From positions 62,001 through 126,000 of the forward strand of contig JAKLIY010000005.1 in assembly GCA_022709365.1 (NCBI GenBank): a stretch of DNA of 64,000 bases, in the 5' to 3' direction. Of this stretch, positions 18,104-27,975 are shown piece by piece. How positions within the stretch are numbered: position 1 is the first letter of the stretch; every line of letters starts with the position of its first letter. The translations under genes were made by a program, and so were the position numbers. The DNA is from Pseudomonadota bacterium. GTDB taxonomy: Bacteria; Pseudomonadota; Gammaproteobacteria; Competibacterales; Competibacteraceae. The notes under the pieces were generated by a model that had not been told where the DNA came from, ran no database searches, and was given only the letters and a program-made list of their open reading frames with translations.

Positions 18104-21100
18104 ATGTCCCGATTTTTCATCCATCGACCGATTTTCGCCTCGGTCATCTCGATCATCATCGTCATCGCCGGGCTGATGGCGGCGCGGGTGCTGCCCATCG
18201 CCCAGTACCCGGACATTACCCCGCCAACAGTGATCATTACTGCGACCTATCCGGGCGCTTCCGCCGAAACGTTGATCCGGACTGTGGCCGCGCCGATTGA
18301 AGAACAGCTTTCCGGCGTCGAAAGACTGCTCTACTTCAGTTCCTCGGCGGCATCCAACGGCCAGATCGTCATTACCGCTACCTTCGAGGTAGGAACCAAT
18401 ATCGATATGGCCACGGTGAATGTGAACAACCGGGTCAAGATCGCTGAACCCCGGCTGCCGGATGTCGTGCGCCAGTACGGGGTCAACGTACAGAAGCGCT
18501 CCAACGATATTTTGATGGTGACGACCCTCACGTCGCCGGATAACAGCCGAAGCGCTCTGTATCTGTCCAACTATGCACTGGCCAATGTCCTCGATGACCT
18601 GAAACGCCTGCCCGGCGTCGGCGATGCGCAGATTTTCGGCGCGAAGGATTATTCCATGCGGGTGTGGCTCAAGCCCGACCGCATGGCGCAACTGGGCGTC
18701 ACCACGACGGACGTCACTCAAGCAATCACCGCCCAGAACCGGCAGAACGCCGCCGGCAAGATCGGTCAGGAACCCGCTCCCGAGGGTCAGCAACTGGTTT
18801 ACACCGTGACCGCCAAGGGCCGGCTCCTGTCTCCCGAACAGTTCGGCGATATCATCGTCCGGGCCGAAGGTCCCGGCGGGGTGCTGCGCCTTCGGGACAT
18901 CGCCCGCATCGAGCTGGGGGCGCAGAATTACGATGCATCCACGCAATTGCTGGGCAAACCAGTGATTGGCATCGGCATTTTCCTCCAGTCTGGCGCTAAC
19001 GCCCTGGATGTCGCCCAATCGATCCGCGCCCGGCTCGATGAGTTGAAACAGAAATTCCCCTCCGGTATCGATTATGTCGTGCCCTTCGATACCACGAAAT
19101 TCGTGGACGCCTCCATTCGGGAAGTCGTCACCACCCTGGTTGAGGCGCTGCTGCTGGTGGTGGCGGTGGTCTACCTGTTCCTGCAAAGCTGGCGTGCGAC
19201 CCTGATACCGATGATTGCGGTGCCGGTCTCGCTGATTGGGGCCTTCGCTGGTTTGTGGGTGTTCGGTTTTTCCATCAACACCCTGACCCTGTTCGCCATG
19301 GTGCTGGCCATTGGCATTGTCGTGGACGACGCCATCGTGGTGCTGGAAAACGTCGAGCGGCTGATGTCCGAACAAAAGCTGCCGCCCATGGAAGCGGCCA
19401 TCGAAGCCATGCGGGAAGTTTCCGGCGCGGTGGTGGCGATTGTGCTGGTGCTGTGCGCGGTATTCATCCCGGTGAGCTTTCTCGGCGGCATCGCCGGCAA
19501 GCTCTACCAGCAGTTCGCGGTGACGGTAGCGATCTCGGTCGTGCTGTCGGGCATTGTCGCTCTGACCCTGACCCCGGCGCTGTGCGCGCTGCTGCTCAAG
19601 ACCCAGCATGAAGAATCGAAGTTGTTTGCCCCTTTCAATCGCCTGTTCGAGTGGTTCACCCGCTCCTACACCCGCACGGTGAATCTCACGTTGCACCATC
19701 GCATCATCGGCACCGTCGCGTTTACCCTGATCATCAGCGGCTGCATCTTCCTGTTCCGCGCCGTGCCAGGAGGCTTCGTTCCCGCCGAAGATCAAGGGTA
19801 TCTGATCAGCGCCCTGATGCTGCCGGACGGCGCCAGTCTGCAACGCACCCAGGCCGCCGGCCAGCAATTTCAGCAAATGATCGTCCAGAATCCGGCGGTG
19901 GAGCGCGTGTTTGTGATCGCCGGCAATGACCTGATCGGCGGCGGCCAGAAAACCAGTGCCGGCACGGTGTTTATTCCGCTGAAGGACTGGGATGAGCGCA
20001 CCGCCGTCGCTGATGATCTGGCCAAGCAATTCATGGGCCTGGGGATGCGGCTGCCGGATGGGCTGGGGTTGGTGTTCAACCCGCCGGCGATTCGCGGCCT
20101 GGGCGCGGCGGGCGGCTTCGAGGCCTATATCCAGGCTCTGGGCGACAGCGATCCCCAGAAACTGGCGAGGGTGATCCAGCCCTTCATGGACGCACTGAAG
20201 AAGCGCCCGGAACTGACTGGGATCAATACGTTTTTCCGTCCCACTGCGCCCCAACTGTATGTTGAAGTTGACGAAGCGAAGGCGATTTCCCTGGGCATCC
20301 CGGTCTCCGATGTGTACCAGACGCTCCAGGCCACCATGGGCGCGCTGTATGTGAACGATTTCAACTTCACCAACGGCCGCACCTATCGGGTGCAAATCCA
20401 GGCGGACGCCCCTTTCCGCGCCGAGCCGGAGGATTTGGGTCAGGTGTATGTGCGCTCCGCCAAGGGCGCGATGATTCCGGTTTCGGCGTTAATTAACGTC
20501 CAATCTATTGTCGGCCCGGAACAACTGGAGCGATTCAATGGCTTCCTGGCGGCCAAGGTGTTGGGCAACTCCCTGCCCCATATCAGTACTGGCGACGCGA
20601 TCCGGATTGTCGAAGAGGTCGCCAGGGACGCGCTGCCCATCGGTTATGAACTGGCCTGGACCGGTCAGGCGTTTCAGGAAAAGCGCACTGGCTCAACTTC
20701 CGCTGTAGCCTTCGGCTTCGGCATCATCATGGTGTTTCTGATTCTGGCGGCCCAGTACGAGAAATGGTCATTGCCGCTGGCGGTGATTCTGGCGGTGCCG
20801 TTCGCCCTGTTTGGCGCGCTGGCGGCGGTGATGATCCGGGGGATGCCGAATGACATCTATTTCCAGATCGGCTTGGTGGTGCTGATCGGGCTGGCGTCGA
20901 AAAACGCCATTCTGATCGTCGAGTTCGCCGCGCAGAAACAGGCGGAGGGGATGGGCGTCCTGGACGCGGCGCTGGAAGGTGCGCGGCTGCGGTTACGCCC
21001 GATTGTCATGACCTCGCTGGCGTTTATTCTCGGCGTGTTCCCGCTGGTCATTTCCACCGGGGCCGGAGCGGCGGCTCGCAAGTCAATGGGTACGGGCGTG

Positions 21101-21238
21101 TTCGGCGGGATGCTGGCGGCGACCTTCATCGCCACGATTTTCATTCCGATGTTCTTTACCTGGCTGTCCGGGCGCAAGGCGTCACAGGTAGCGATGGAAC
21201 ATGCCCATGTCGCCGTTAAAGAAGAGGTGGCGACATAG
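18104..21238 (+). CDS. RND multidrug efflux transporter (AcrB/HAE1 type)
   Basis: A 1044-residue inner-membrane proton/drug antiporter. It starts MSRFFIHRPIFASVISIII, typical of HAE1 pumps. Twelve membrane segments and two large periplasmic loops are visible. The proton-relay aspartates are in IVVDDAIVVLENVER in TM4. The conserved GLASKNAILIVEFA segment is in TM10-11. Cotranscribed with the adaptor and controlled by the divergent TetR repressor. No TolC-type channel gene follows, so it must use one encoded elsewhere. Substrates cannot be read from the sequence. Confidence 0.96.
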   Translation: MSRFFIHRPIFASVISIIIVIAGLMAARVLPIAQYPDITPPTVIITATYPGASAETLIRTVAAPIEEQLSGVERLLYFSSSAASNGQIVITATFEVGTNIDMATVNVNNRVKIAEPRLPDVVRQYGVNVQKRSNDILMVTTLTSPDNSRSALYLSNYALANVLDDLKRLPGVGDAQIFGAKDYSMRVWLKPDRMAQLGVTTTDVTQAITAQNRQNAAGKIGQEPAPEGQQLVYTVTAKGRLLSPEQFGDIIVRAEGPGGVLRLRDIARIELGAQNYDASTQLLGKPVIGIGIFLQSGANALDVAQSIRARLDELKQKFPSGIDYVVPFDTTKFVDASIREVVTTLVEALLLVVAVVYLFLQSWRATLIPMIAVPVSLIGAFAGLWVFGFSINTLTLFAMVLAIGIVVDDAIVVLENVERLMSEQKLPPMEAAIEAMREVSGAVVAIVLVLCAVFIPVSFLGGIAGKLYQQFAVTVAISVVLSGIVALTLTPALCALLLKTQHEESKLFAPFNRLFEWFTRSYTRTVNLTLHHRIIGTVAFTLIISGCIFLFRAVPGGFVPAEDQGYLISALMLPDGASLQRTQAAGQQFQQMIVQNPAVERVFVIAGNDLIGGGQKTSAGTVFIPLKDWDERTAVADDLAKQFMGLGMRLPDGLGLVFNPPAIRGLGAAGGFEAYIQALGDSDPQKLARVIQPFMDALKKRPELTGINTFFRPTAPQLYVEVDEAKAISLGIPVSDVYQTLQATMGALYVNDFNFTNGRTYRVQIQADAPFRAEPEDLGQVYVRSAKGAMIPVSALINVQSIVGPEQLERFNGFLAAKVLGNSLPHISTGDAIRIVEEVARDALPIGYELAWTGQAFQEKRTGSTSAVAFGFGIIMVFLILAAQYEKWSLPLAVILAVPFALFGALAAVMIRGMPNDIYFQIGLVVLIGLASKNAILIVEFAAQKQAEGMGVLDAALEGARLRLRPIVMTSLAFILGVFPLVISTGAGAAARKSMGTGVFGGMLAATFIATIFIPMFFTWLSGRKASQVAMEHAHVAVKEEVAT

Positions 21239-21243
21239 GGAAA

Positions 21244-21300
21244 TAGCGAGTAGCGAGTAGCGAGTAGCGATTGGTCAGCAAGCCGATCTCGCTACTCGCT
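21244..21300. repeat. Heptamer tandem repeat (TAGCGAG)n with inverted copy
   Basis: Three exact TAGCGAG units plus TAGCGA (21244-21270) are followed by CTCGCTACTCGCT (21288-21300), an inverted copy that also encodes the last residues and stop of uvrB. The arms can pair over 13 bases, so the transcript ends of the convergent RND and uvrB genes can fold into a hairpin. Related repeats occur at 39604, 40437 and 59570. Confidence 0.75.
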
Positions 21301-23319
21301 CACCGGAACGCCCAGCCCGAACTGGCGAATGCGCTGAATTTCATCGCGCAGTTTCGCCGCTTCCTCAAATTCCAGATCACGGGCATGGCGGTACATGGCT
21401 TGTTCCAACTGCTTGATCTTCTTCGCCAGCACCGCCGGGGATTCGCGGGCGTAGGCGGCAGTTTCCTCCGCAACGTGGGCGTAGAATTCCGCAGGCAGCG
21501 GCCCACCGGGATGCGCGCCTTCCAGGATGTCGGCGACCGCTTTCTGGATACCGCGCGGGGTGATGTTGTGCAGTTGGTTATAAGCCAGTTGCTTGGCGCG
21601 GCGGCGGTCGGTTTCCTCCAGCGCCCGACGCATGGAACCGGTGATCTGATCGGCGTAGAGAATCGCCTTACCGTGCAGATGGCGGGCGGCGCGACCAATG
21701 GTCTGGATCAGCGAACGGTCGGAACGGAGAAAACCTTCCTTGTCGGCGTCGAGAATCGCCACCAGCGACACTTCCGGTAAATCCAACCCTTCCCGCAACA
21801 GATTGATCCCGACGAGTACGTCGAACTGGCCCAAGCGCAAATCGCGGATAATCTCGACCCGTTCCACCGTGTCGATGTCGGCATGCAGGTAGCGCACCTT
21901 AACGCCGTTTTCCGCGAGATAGCCGGTTAAATCCTCCGCCATGCGCTTGGTCAGGGTCGTGACCAGCACCCGCTCCTGACGAGTAACACGCTCACGGATT
22001 TCCCCCAGTAAATCGTCCACCTGATGCACGGCGGGCCGCACTTCCACTTCAGGATCGACCAGTCCAGTGGGTCGGACCACCTGTTCCACGACCGCCGAGC
22101 CGGAATGTTTGAGTTCGTAGGGGCCAGGGGTGGCGGAAATGAACAGGGTCTGGCCGCTGAGTCGTTCAAACTCTTCAAAGCGCAGGGGCCGGTTGTCCAG
22201 CGCGCAGGGCAGGCGGAAGCCGTACTCCACCAAGGTTTCCTTGCGGGAACGGTCGCCTTTGTACATCGCGCCGAGCTGCGGGACAGTGACGTGGCTTTCG
22301 TCGATGAAAATCAGCGCCTCCGGCGGCAGATAATCAAACAAGGTTGGCGGCGGCTCGCCGGGTTCGCGCCCGGACAGATAGCGGGAATAGTTCTCGATGC
22401 CGCTGCAATAACCCAGTTCCGCCATCATCTCCAGATCAAAGCGGGTGCGCTGTTCCAGCCGCTGCGCCTCCAACAACTTGCCAGCGGTGTGGAGTTCATT
22501 CAGGCGTTCCCGCAGCTCGTCTTTGATCCGCTCCACAGCTTGCAACAATTGCTCACGGGGCGTCACATAATGGGTTTTCGGATAGACCGTATAGCGCGGC
22601 GTTTTCCGCAATACTCGACCGGTCAATGGATCGAACAGGCTGAGCGATTCGATCTCATCATCGAATAATTCCACCCGCAACGCTTCCTGATCGGATTCGG
22701 CGGGATGAATGTCGATGATTTCGCCGCGCACCCGGAACGTGCCCCGCGCCAGTTCCAGGTCATTGCGGGTGTACTGCAAATCCGCCAGCCGGCGCAAAAT
22801 GGCGCGCTGATCGACCTTCTCGCCGCGCACCAGGTGCAGGATCATCTTCATATACCAGTCGGGATCGCCCAGGCCGTAGATCGCCGACACGGTGGCGACA
22901 GTGATGGTGTCAGGCCGCTCCAGAATCGCCTTGGTCGCCGACAGGCGCATTTGCTCGATGTGTTCGTTGATCGAAGCGTCCTTTTCGATATAGGTATCCG
23001 AAGACGGCACATAGGCTTCCGGCTGGTAATAGTCGTAGTACGAGACGAAATATTCCACGGCGTTTTCCGGAAAAAACGCCTTCATTTCGCCGTACAACTG
23101 CGCCGCCAGGGTCTTGTTCGGGGCCAGCACCAGCGCCGGACGCTGCACGGCGGCAATGACGTGCGCCATAGCGAAGGTTTTGCCGCTGCCGGTCACGCCG
23201 AGCAGCGTTTGATGCGCCAGACCGTCGTTGAGACCTTCAACCAGTTGACGGATGGCCTCCGGCTGATCGCCGGCGGGTTGAAACGGGGCATGAAGCGCGA
23301 ATGGTTTATCGGTTTGCAT
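21292..23319 (-). CDS. uvrB: Excinuclease ABC subunit B
   Basis: 675 residues, the normal length. UvrB is the damage-verifying helicase-like subunit of nucleotide excision repair. Walker A is GVTGSGKT at 41-48; the beta-hairpin region [20 protein letters not shown], the DEAD-like box FIDESHV and helicase motif VI ([12 protein letters not shown]) are present, and the C-terminal UVR motif ([23 protein letters not shown]) binds UvrC. The reading frame stays open 258 bases upstream into integrase remnant sequence, but the real start is [20 protein letters not shown]. No strong ribosome site is visible. The last codons (GTG AGC GAG TAG) are made of the heptamer repeat. Confidence 0.96.
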   Translation of the reverse strand: MQTDKPFALHAPFQPAGDQPEAIRQLVEGLNDGLAHQTLLGVTGSGKTFAMAHVIAAVQRPALVLAPNKTLAAQLYGEMKAFFPENAVEYFVSYYDYYQPEAYVPSSDTYIEKDASINEHIEQMRLSATKAILERPDTITVATVSAIYGLGDPDWYMKMILHLVRGEKVDQRAILRRLADLQYTRNDLELARGTFRVRGEIIDIHPAESDQEALRVELFDDEIESLSLFDPLTGRVLRKTPRYTVYPKTHYVTPREQLLQAVERIKDELRERLNELHTAGKLLEAQRLEQRTRFDLEMMAELGYCSGIENYSRYLSGREPGEPPPTLFDYLPPEALIFIDESHVTVPQLGAMYKGDRSRKETLVEYGFRLPCALDNRPLRFEEFERLSGQTLFISATPGPYELKHSGSAVVEQVVRPTGLVDPEVEVRPAVHQVDDLLGEIRERVTRQERVLVTTLTKRMAEDLTGYLAENGVKVRYLHADIDTVERVEIIRDLRLGQFDVLVGINLLREGLDLPEVSLVAILDADKEGFLRSDRSLIQTIGRAARHLHGKAILYADQITGSMRRALEETDRRRAKQLAYNQLHNITPRGIQKAVADILEGAHPGGPLPAEFYAHVAEETAAYARESPAVLAKKIKQLEQAMYRHARDLEFEEAAKLRDEIQRIRQFGLGVPVSE

Positions 23320-23364
23320 GGCGTTTTGGCCGAGTGAATTTTTCCGTACTATTCGACATTCCCT

Positions 23365-24174
23365 TTTACCATCATGCACGGTCAATACCCGCATCACAAA
23401 ATTCAAGTCCTGCACCCGCAGTTGCAAGCACTCGAACAGCCGCAAGCCACACCCATACAACAACTTTGCCACCAGCGCGTAGATACAAGGGTGCATCGAG
23501 CCGGGCGATAATACGGTCCACTTCTTCCCGCGACAACACCAACGGGATATAAGGCTTCCGCTTGGCGCACACCACATCTGGCGCCAGTCGCCTTGAATTC
23601 CGCCGAATCCGTTCTATCGCTTTGGGAAAGCACCTGCCCTGGGTTCGCAGGCGCGCTCGACGCCCTACCGACCGCTTCCCTTTCTTGCCGTGAAGGCGGT
23701 TGCGACGGCGCAAGTGGGCGGAGCGGTAGCGTAGCTTTTTCCTCGCACGGGGGGATGACCTTGGCCGGTGGGGACGGCGGCGCGAGCGATTCAGTGGGGA
23801 GGTTCCCGGTTGACGGAGGGTGGGAAGGTGAACGCTTCGGAGACACCTGAGCAATCCGTCGAGTCTCGGCGATGTTTTGTTGAGGCGCGGCATCTGTCGG
23901 GGGATGCGGCTTGGCTGCGGCTGGGGAAACCATCTCCCAATAAAGAGCCACGGCATACCCGGCCTGTTGGCACAGGGATTCCAACTGATGCTTGGCCCGC
24001 AACTTTTCCTGAAAAGCCGGCAAACTTTACCGATCCGTTGGCGCGAAGCTATATTTGTGACAAGAGTCCAGGTAATAGCGCAGCCACTTGTGATAATATG
24101 AGTGCTGCCTGGACGTTCTGCTGCGTCAACCGCGCCTCGTAACAACGGGTCAGATCCAGGGGGACAGCGAGCAT
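23365..24174 (-). pseudogene. Broken integron-type tyrosine recombinase
   Basis: Fragments in different frames add up to an integrase. MLAVPLDLTRCYEARLTQQN starts at 24174. After a frameshift comes YHKWLRYYLDSCHKYSFAPT with an in-frame TAA, then AFQEKLRAKHQLESLCQQ. A long Pro/Ser-rich linker leads to [21 protein letters not shown] second frameshift precedes [20 protein letters not shown] and VQDLNF, which is the core containing the first catalytic Arg of integron-integrase-like recombinases. Similarity stops at TVHDGK, so the HxxR and Tyr part is missing. It is certainly inactive. It sits directly upstream of uvrB and beside an accessory gene. Confidence 0.78.
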
Positions 24175-24325
24175 GGCAGGATTTCTGGGGTCGCAAGGCT
24201 TTTGACGAATGTTATACTGATAGTAAAGGCTAGCAAAATCAAATAGTTTTTGTCAACTATGACATTTTACCGTAGATAGGCAGAAATTATCTAATCGTTA
24301 GTGCATTAGGTCTTGGGTACGACGC

Positions 24326-26161
24326 ATGATACAAGTCTGTCCCATTCAAAAGGGGATTGTTGTGGGTGAAGACCTGTCTCGCAAAGAAGGGGAGGCACAA
24401 CGTGCTGTTTTGCGCAGGTGCGAATCCGAGTCGATGCGTAACCTCAGGATGTTCGACGCGATGCCGAATGGCCCCGAAGCTAAGCGTCTTCTGCATGAGC
24501 TTCCACCTGAAGAACGCAAGCGCCTGAATGAGGTAATGAAGCGCATCAACGCCACCTTGCAGGCACAAATGTCAAACGGGGCTGGGCTTCCAGCCGACCA
24601 GCTCGTTCGCTTCTTCCTGGCTGAGTACAACGACAGGCTGCGTCGCTTCGGTGCCCAGTCGATGCCGACCAGCTTCAACATCGCCGAACCGTTTTTTGTC
24701 TTCCCTCGGGGGATTCCCGCATTCCTGCTACGAGACGAGCAGGATGTCTCCTTCAGCTTCACCGACTTTCTCGATTTTGTGACTAGCAGCAATGCACCAG
24801 CACAGGACATGCGGCAAGGCTACACGTTGAAGGAAGGGGTCATTTACAACTTCAACTCTTCAGATGAAATTGGATCCCTCCTGCTGGCGACTGAAAGCGG
24901 CTGTGCTTACGGGTTTTCCGCCGCTGGCATGGTTCGTGTCGGTGACGAACTGTCGATTATGATGGAGTGCGGTGAGCAGCTAACGCCTGAATTGGCAGCG
25001 GAGATCGAGGTTCATGTCGATTGGCCCGATGAGGTAATGATGGCGGGTGCGTCGAACCATTCGATTGATGTAAGCGAGTCCAAGCGAAAAGCGGTCAAGA
25101 TCGGATCAAGCGGCCTTTTTCGGGTCATCCTGTTCATCCGTTTCAACCTTAAGGATGAGCAGATCGACGGCTGGATCTCATACCGTGATATGGGCGACAT
25201 GTTCGATGTTGTCACCAACCTGCGCGAGACCATGTTCAAGCTGCCGCAAGAAGATGAAGATATTCTTGTTAAGCATGCAGAGAGTTACATAGATGATCGC
25301 CCGGTGCTTGTGGAACTCGCCAAGACCCTCACGTTGCTACCCGCCTACTTGGATGCCAAGGTTGGCTCCATTACGTTGAAAAATGTTCGTACCCAGTTGG
25401 GAACATGCCAGTCGTCGCTGAAGGTTAAGCGCACCCTCGCAAAGGCACAGTCGAATAGTCGCGTGATGTTCCGTAAGATCACGTCGATTGAGATCAAACG
25501 CCCGGCACTCATCTCGACGATGAGCGGGCGAGCCTATGTGGCTCCCCGCTACCAAATCCCTATCACGGGCTACTGGCGCAAATTCGCGGATGACTTGCGC
25601 GTCGGTCACGATGAGAGTGGCAACGAGGTTCAGGGGCGGACTTGGGTGCGAGCGCATATCCGCCACAAGGATAAGCCAGCGGCACAGGATCAGCCCAAAA
25701 TCGTCTATGTGAAGGAGTCACTCGCAAAAGCCAAGGCGCTACTTGCAAAGTACCAAAGCGGCCTCATAGGATCCCCTTCAACGCCTGCGCCAACAGCTAG
25801 CGCTAGCCATGTAGCCACATCCGTCGTATCTCCTACGGCTGAAGTTGAGTCGTCCGGCGAGAACGGTGCCTACATCTACGTGATGCGCTGCCCGGCTCAT
25901 GGCACCGACATCTACAAGGTTGGATTTACCACCCGCGACCCTGAGGAGCGTGCTGCGGAACTCTCGCGAAACACTTCAACGCCTGCTGTCTTCCTGGTCG
26001 TTCAGGCATGGGCAGTTACCACAGGTCTTGCGGCTGAGTCAGCAGCCCACCAAGCGCTTGCAGCCCTGCGTATTGCTGGGAATCGCGAGTTTTTCCTTGC
26101 TAAGTACCAGCGGCTGCGTGAGATCATCGAAGGGGCGATCGCTCCCTGGCTTATCTTATGA
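24326..26161 (+). CDS. Large protein with C-terminal T5orf172 (GIY-YIG-like) domain
   Basis: 611 residues. The C-terminal 90 residues (GAYIYVMRCPAHGTDIYKVGFT, TRDPEERAAELSR, and an HQAL..NREFF end) match the T5orf172/Mug113 branch of the GIY-YIG nuclease superfamily: the YIY and YKVGFT pair replaces GIY and YIG, and Arg and Glu positions are retained. Residues 1-420 are an unrecognised soluble region; about 480-510 is a Ser/Thr/Ala-rich linker. GC content is lower than in neighbours. It stands alone beside an integrase remnant and lacks phage neighbours. It could be a nuclease in mobile-element biology or defence; this is inference. The start is uncertain; ATG 24326 is used, and GTG 24362 has a better upstream AAAAGGGGA. 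Confidence 0.75.
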   Translation: MIQVCPIQKGIVVGEDLSRKEGEAQRAVLRRCESESMRNLRMFDAMPNGPEAKRLLHELPPEERKRLNEVMKRINATLQAQMSNGAGLPADQLVRFFLAEYNDRLRRFGAQSMPTSFNIAEPFFVFPRGIPAFLLRDEQDVSFSFTDFLDFVTSSNAPAQDMRQGYTLKEGVIYNFNSSDEIGSLLLATESGCAYGFSAAGMVRVGDELSIMMECGEQLTPELAAEIEVHVDWPDEVMMAGASNHSIDVSESKRKAVKIGSSGLFRVILFIRFNLKDEQIDGWISYRDMGDMFDVVTNLRETMFKLPQEDEDILVKHAESYIDDRPVLVELAKTLTLLPAYLDAKVGSITLKNVRTQLGTCQSSLKVKRTLAKAQSNSRVMFRKITSIEIKRPALISTMSGRAYVAPRYQIPITGYWRKFADDLRVGHDESGNEVQGRTWVRAHIRHKDKPAAQDQPKIVYVKESLAKAKALLAKYQSGLIGSPSTPAPTASASHVATSVVSPTAEVESSGENGAYIYVMRCPAHGTDIYKVGFTTRDPEERAAELSRNTSTPAVFLVVQAWAVTTGLAAESAAHQALAALRIAGNREFFLAKYQRLREIIEGAIAPWLIL

Positions 26162-26175
26162 ATTCAGCGCGGTAG

Positions 26176-26202
26176 GGCGGGTAGAGCGAAGCGTAACCCG
26201 CC
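26176..26202. repeat. Inverted repeat GGCGGGT...ACCCGCC
   Basis: GGCGGGTAGAGCGAAGCGT followed by AACCCGCC forms an imperfect hairpin just after the T5orf172 gene stop, preceded by GTAGG. This is a common type of interspersed intergenic palindrome in GC-rich bacteria. It could also attenuate transcription. Confidence 0.55.
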
Positions 26203-26292
26203 TTTCGGGACACTTTCCCTCCCCTGCCCTTGGGAAGGCGGATTAGGAGCTGACGGCTACTTTGGCTACATTCGTCATAACCGGAGAACGTG

Positions 26293-27273
26293 ATGGAATT
26301 TCTGAGTGAATATGGGATGTTTTTGGCTAAGGCGGCAACCTTGGTTATAGCGGTCTTAGTGGTTGTCGGCGGGATTGTGGTGCTGGTTGCGCACGGTCGC
26401 GGCGATTCGGAAAGCCGGGGGCGGCTGGATATTCGCCATTTGAACGGTGATTACGACCACATGGCTCTGGCACTCAAGTCCGCTATTTTGCCGAAGAAGG
26501 CCCTTAAACGGTTTCAGAAGGAGCAGAAGGCGCGGGAGAAGCAGCATGAAAAAATTGAGCGCCACCGGGTGTTTGTGCTGAATTTCCACGGGGATATTCG
26601 CGCCGCCGCCGTCGCCTCGTTGCGTGAGGAGGTGACGGCAGTGCTGACTGCGGCGCAATCGGAGGACGAGGTGATTGTGCGACTGGAGAGCGCTGGCGGG
26701 CTGGTGCATAGCTACGGGTTGGCGGCGGCGCAGTTGCTGCGCATCCGCGATCGGCGCATCAAGCTGACCGTGGCGGTGGACAAGGTGGCGGCCAGCGGCG
26801 GTTATATGATGGCCTGTGTCGCCGACCGGATTATCGCCGCGCCATTCGCCATTCTCGGCTCCATCGGCGTCATTGCCCAGTTGCCGAACTTTAACCGGCT
26901 GCTGAAAAAGCATGATGTCGATTTTGAGCAGTTCATGGCCGGTGAACACAAGCGCACGGTCACGCTGTTTGGTGAGAATACCGACAAGGGCCGACAAAAA
27001 TTCCAAGAGGAAATCGAGGATGTCCATACCCTGTTCAAGGACTTCGTGAAAACCCACCGCCCGCAGGTTGATCTGGAACGGGTGGCAACCGGCGAACACT
27101 GGTTCGGCGCCCGGGCGCTGGAAAGTCGGCTGGTGGATGAATTGCGCACCAGCGACGACGTCCTGCTGGACGCCAGCGCCAGCGCCGATCTGTATGAAAT
27201 TACCTACACCGGCAAGAAACCCTGGCTGGCGCGGTTACTGGTGCAAACCGGTGAGGCGCTGGGGCGGGCATAG
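26293..27273 (+). CDS. sohB: Inner-membrane peptidase SohB
   Basis: A 326-residue signal-peptide-peptidase-like serine protease (family S49). One N-terminal membrane segment (about 10-33) anchors it. After a charged linker the catalytic domain carries the nucleophile Ser 168 in KVAASGGYMMACVAD and the likely general base Lys 220 in GEHKRTVTLFGE. GGAG precedes the ATG at 26293, which directly follows an in-frame GTG. Length is close to E. coli SohB. It is divergent in context from ampD, which converges from the right. Confidence 0.94.
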   Translation: MEFLSEYGMFLAKAATLVIAVLVVVGGIVVLVAHGRGDSESRGRLDIRHLNGDYDHMALALKSAILPKKALKRFQKEQKAREKQHEKIERHRVFVLNFHGDIRAAAVASLREEVTAVLTAAQSEDEVIVRLESAGGLVHSYGLAAAQLLRIRDRRIKLTVAVDKVAASGGYMMACVADRIIAAPFAILGSIGVIAQLPNFNRLLKKHDVDFEQFMAGEHKRTVTLFGENTDKGRQKFQEEIEDVHTLFKDFVKTHRPQVDLERVATGEHWFGARALESRLVDELRTSDDVLLDASASADLYEITYTGKKPWLARLLVQTGEALGRA

Positions 27274-27327
27274 GAACCGGAACCATGGGTACAGTTTTCC
27301 CGCAGCGGCTTTCCGACAAACGCAGGG

Positions 27328-27969
27328 TTACGAGGGACTTTGGGACTCAATCAGAGGCGCTGACGCCAAGGTTGCAACAGACGGCCTTTCAGAATGCGGC
27401 GCGTCATCCTGAAAGCGCGCTTCGTTTAGCAACCGCCGCAGGCGCGACCAGTCGAAGGCGGGACCTGGATCGGTCTTTCGACCCGGCGCGATGTCAGCGT
27501 GACCCACCAGCCGATCCGGCGTGATGGTCGGATAAGCCTGCCACAGGGTCCGGATAACCGTCGCCAGCAACGGGTACTGGCGATCGTCATAGGGAAGATG
27601 ATCGGCGCCTTCCAGTTCGATACCGATGCTGAAATCGTTGCAACGGTGACGACCGGCATAAACCGACTCGCCGGCATGCCAAGCCCGACGGTGAAAGGGG
27701 ACATACTGCACCACTTCACCATCGCGGCGAATCAACAGGTGCGCCGACACGCACAATCCGGCGATAGCCTGGAAATACGGATGCGCCGCCGGATCGAGCG
27801 TATTAGTGAACAGTGCATCGATCCACGGTCCGCCAAATTCACCCGGCGGCAGGCTAATGCCGTGAATCACGATCAGCTCGACGGCAGTGCCGGCGAGTCG
27901 ATCATCGCTATTGGGCGATGGCGCTTGCCGTGCGGTGTGCAGCAGTCCAGTAACCGGATCGATCCGCAT
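27328..27969 (-). CDS. ampD: 1,6-anhydro-N-acetylmuramyl-L-alanine amidase
   Basis: A cytoplasmic zinc amidase that removes the peptide from anhydro-muropeptides in cell-wall recycling and so affects AmpC induction. The 213-residue protein has the expected ligands His 36 (IVIHGISLPPG), His 157 and Asp 167 (GHADIAPGRKTDPG), the catalytic Glu in IGIELEG and Lys 165. The C terminus has about 25 extra Ser/Pro-rich residues. It lies 6 bases after the FimX-like gene on the same strand, so they form an operon. Confidence 0.95.
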   Translation of the reverse strand: MRIDPVTGLLHTARQAPSPNSDDRLAGTAVELIVIHGISLPPGEFGGPWIDALFTNTLDPAAHPYFQAIAGLCVSAHLLIRRDGEVVQYVPFHRRAWHAGESVYAGRHRCNDFSIGIELEGADHLPYDDRQYPLLATVIRTLWQAYPTITPDRLVGHADIAPGRKTDPGPAFDWSRLRRLLNEARFQDDAPHSERPSVATLASAPLIESQSPS

Positions 27970-27975
27970 CGCTGC

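Noticed and set aside
17888-20395. 835-codon minus-strand frame inside the RND pump
   Set aside because: His/Arg/Gln-rich shadow of the high-GC pump gene; no ribosome site or domain.
23320-23577. N-terminal extension of the uvrB frame
   Set aside because: The added residues are the core of the broken integrase in the same frame by chance. UvrB similarity begins at MQTDKP.
24180-24325. Promoter TTGACG with TATACT near 24202-24218
   Set aside because: The two boxes are only 5 bases apart, too close for a sigma-70 promoter.
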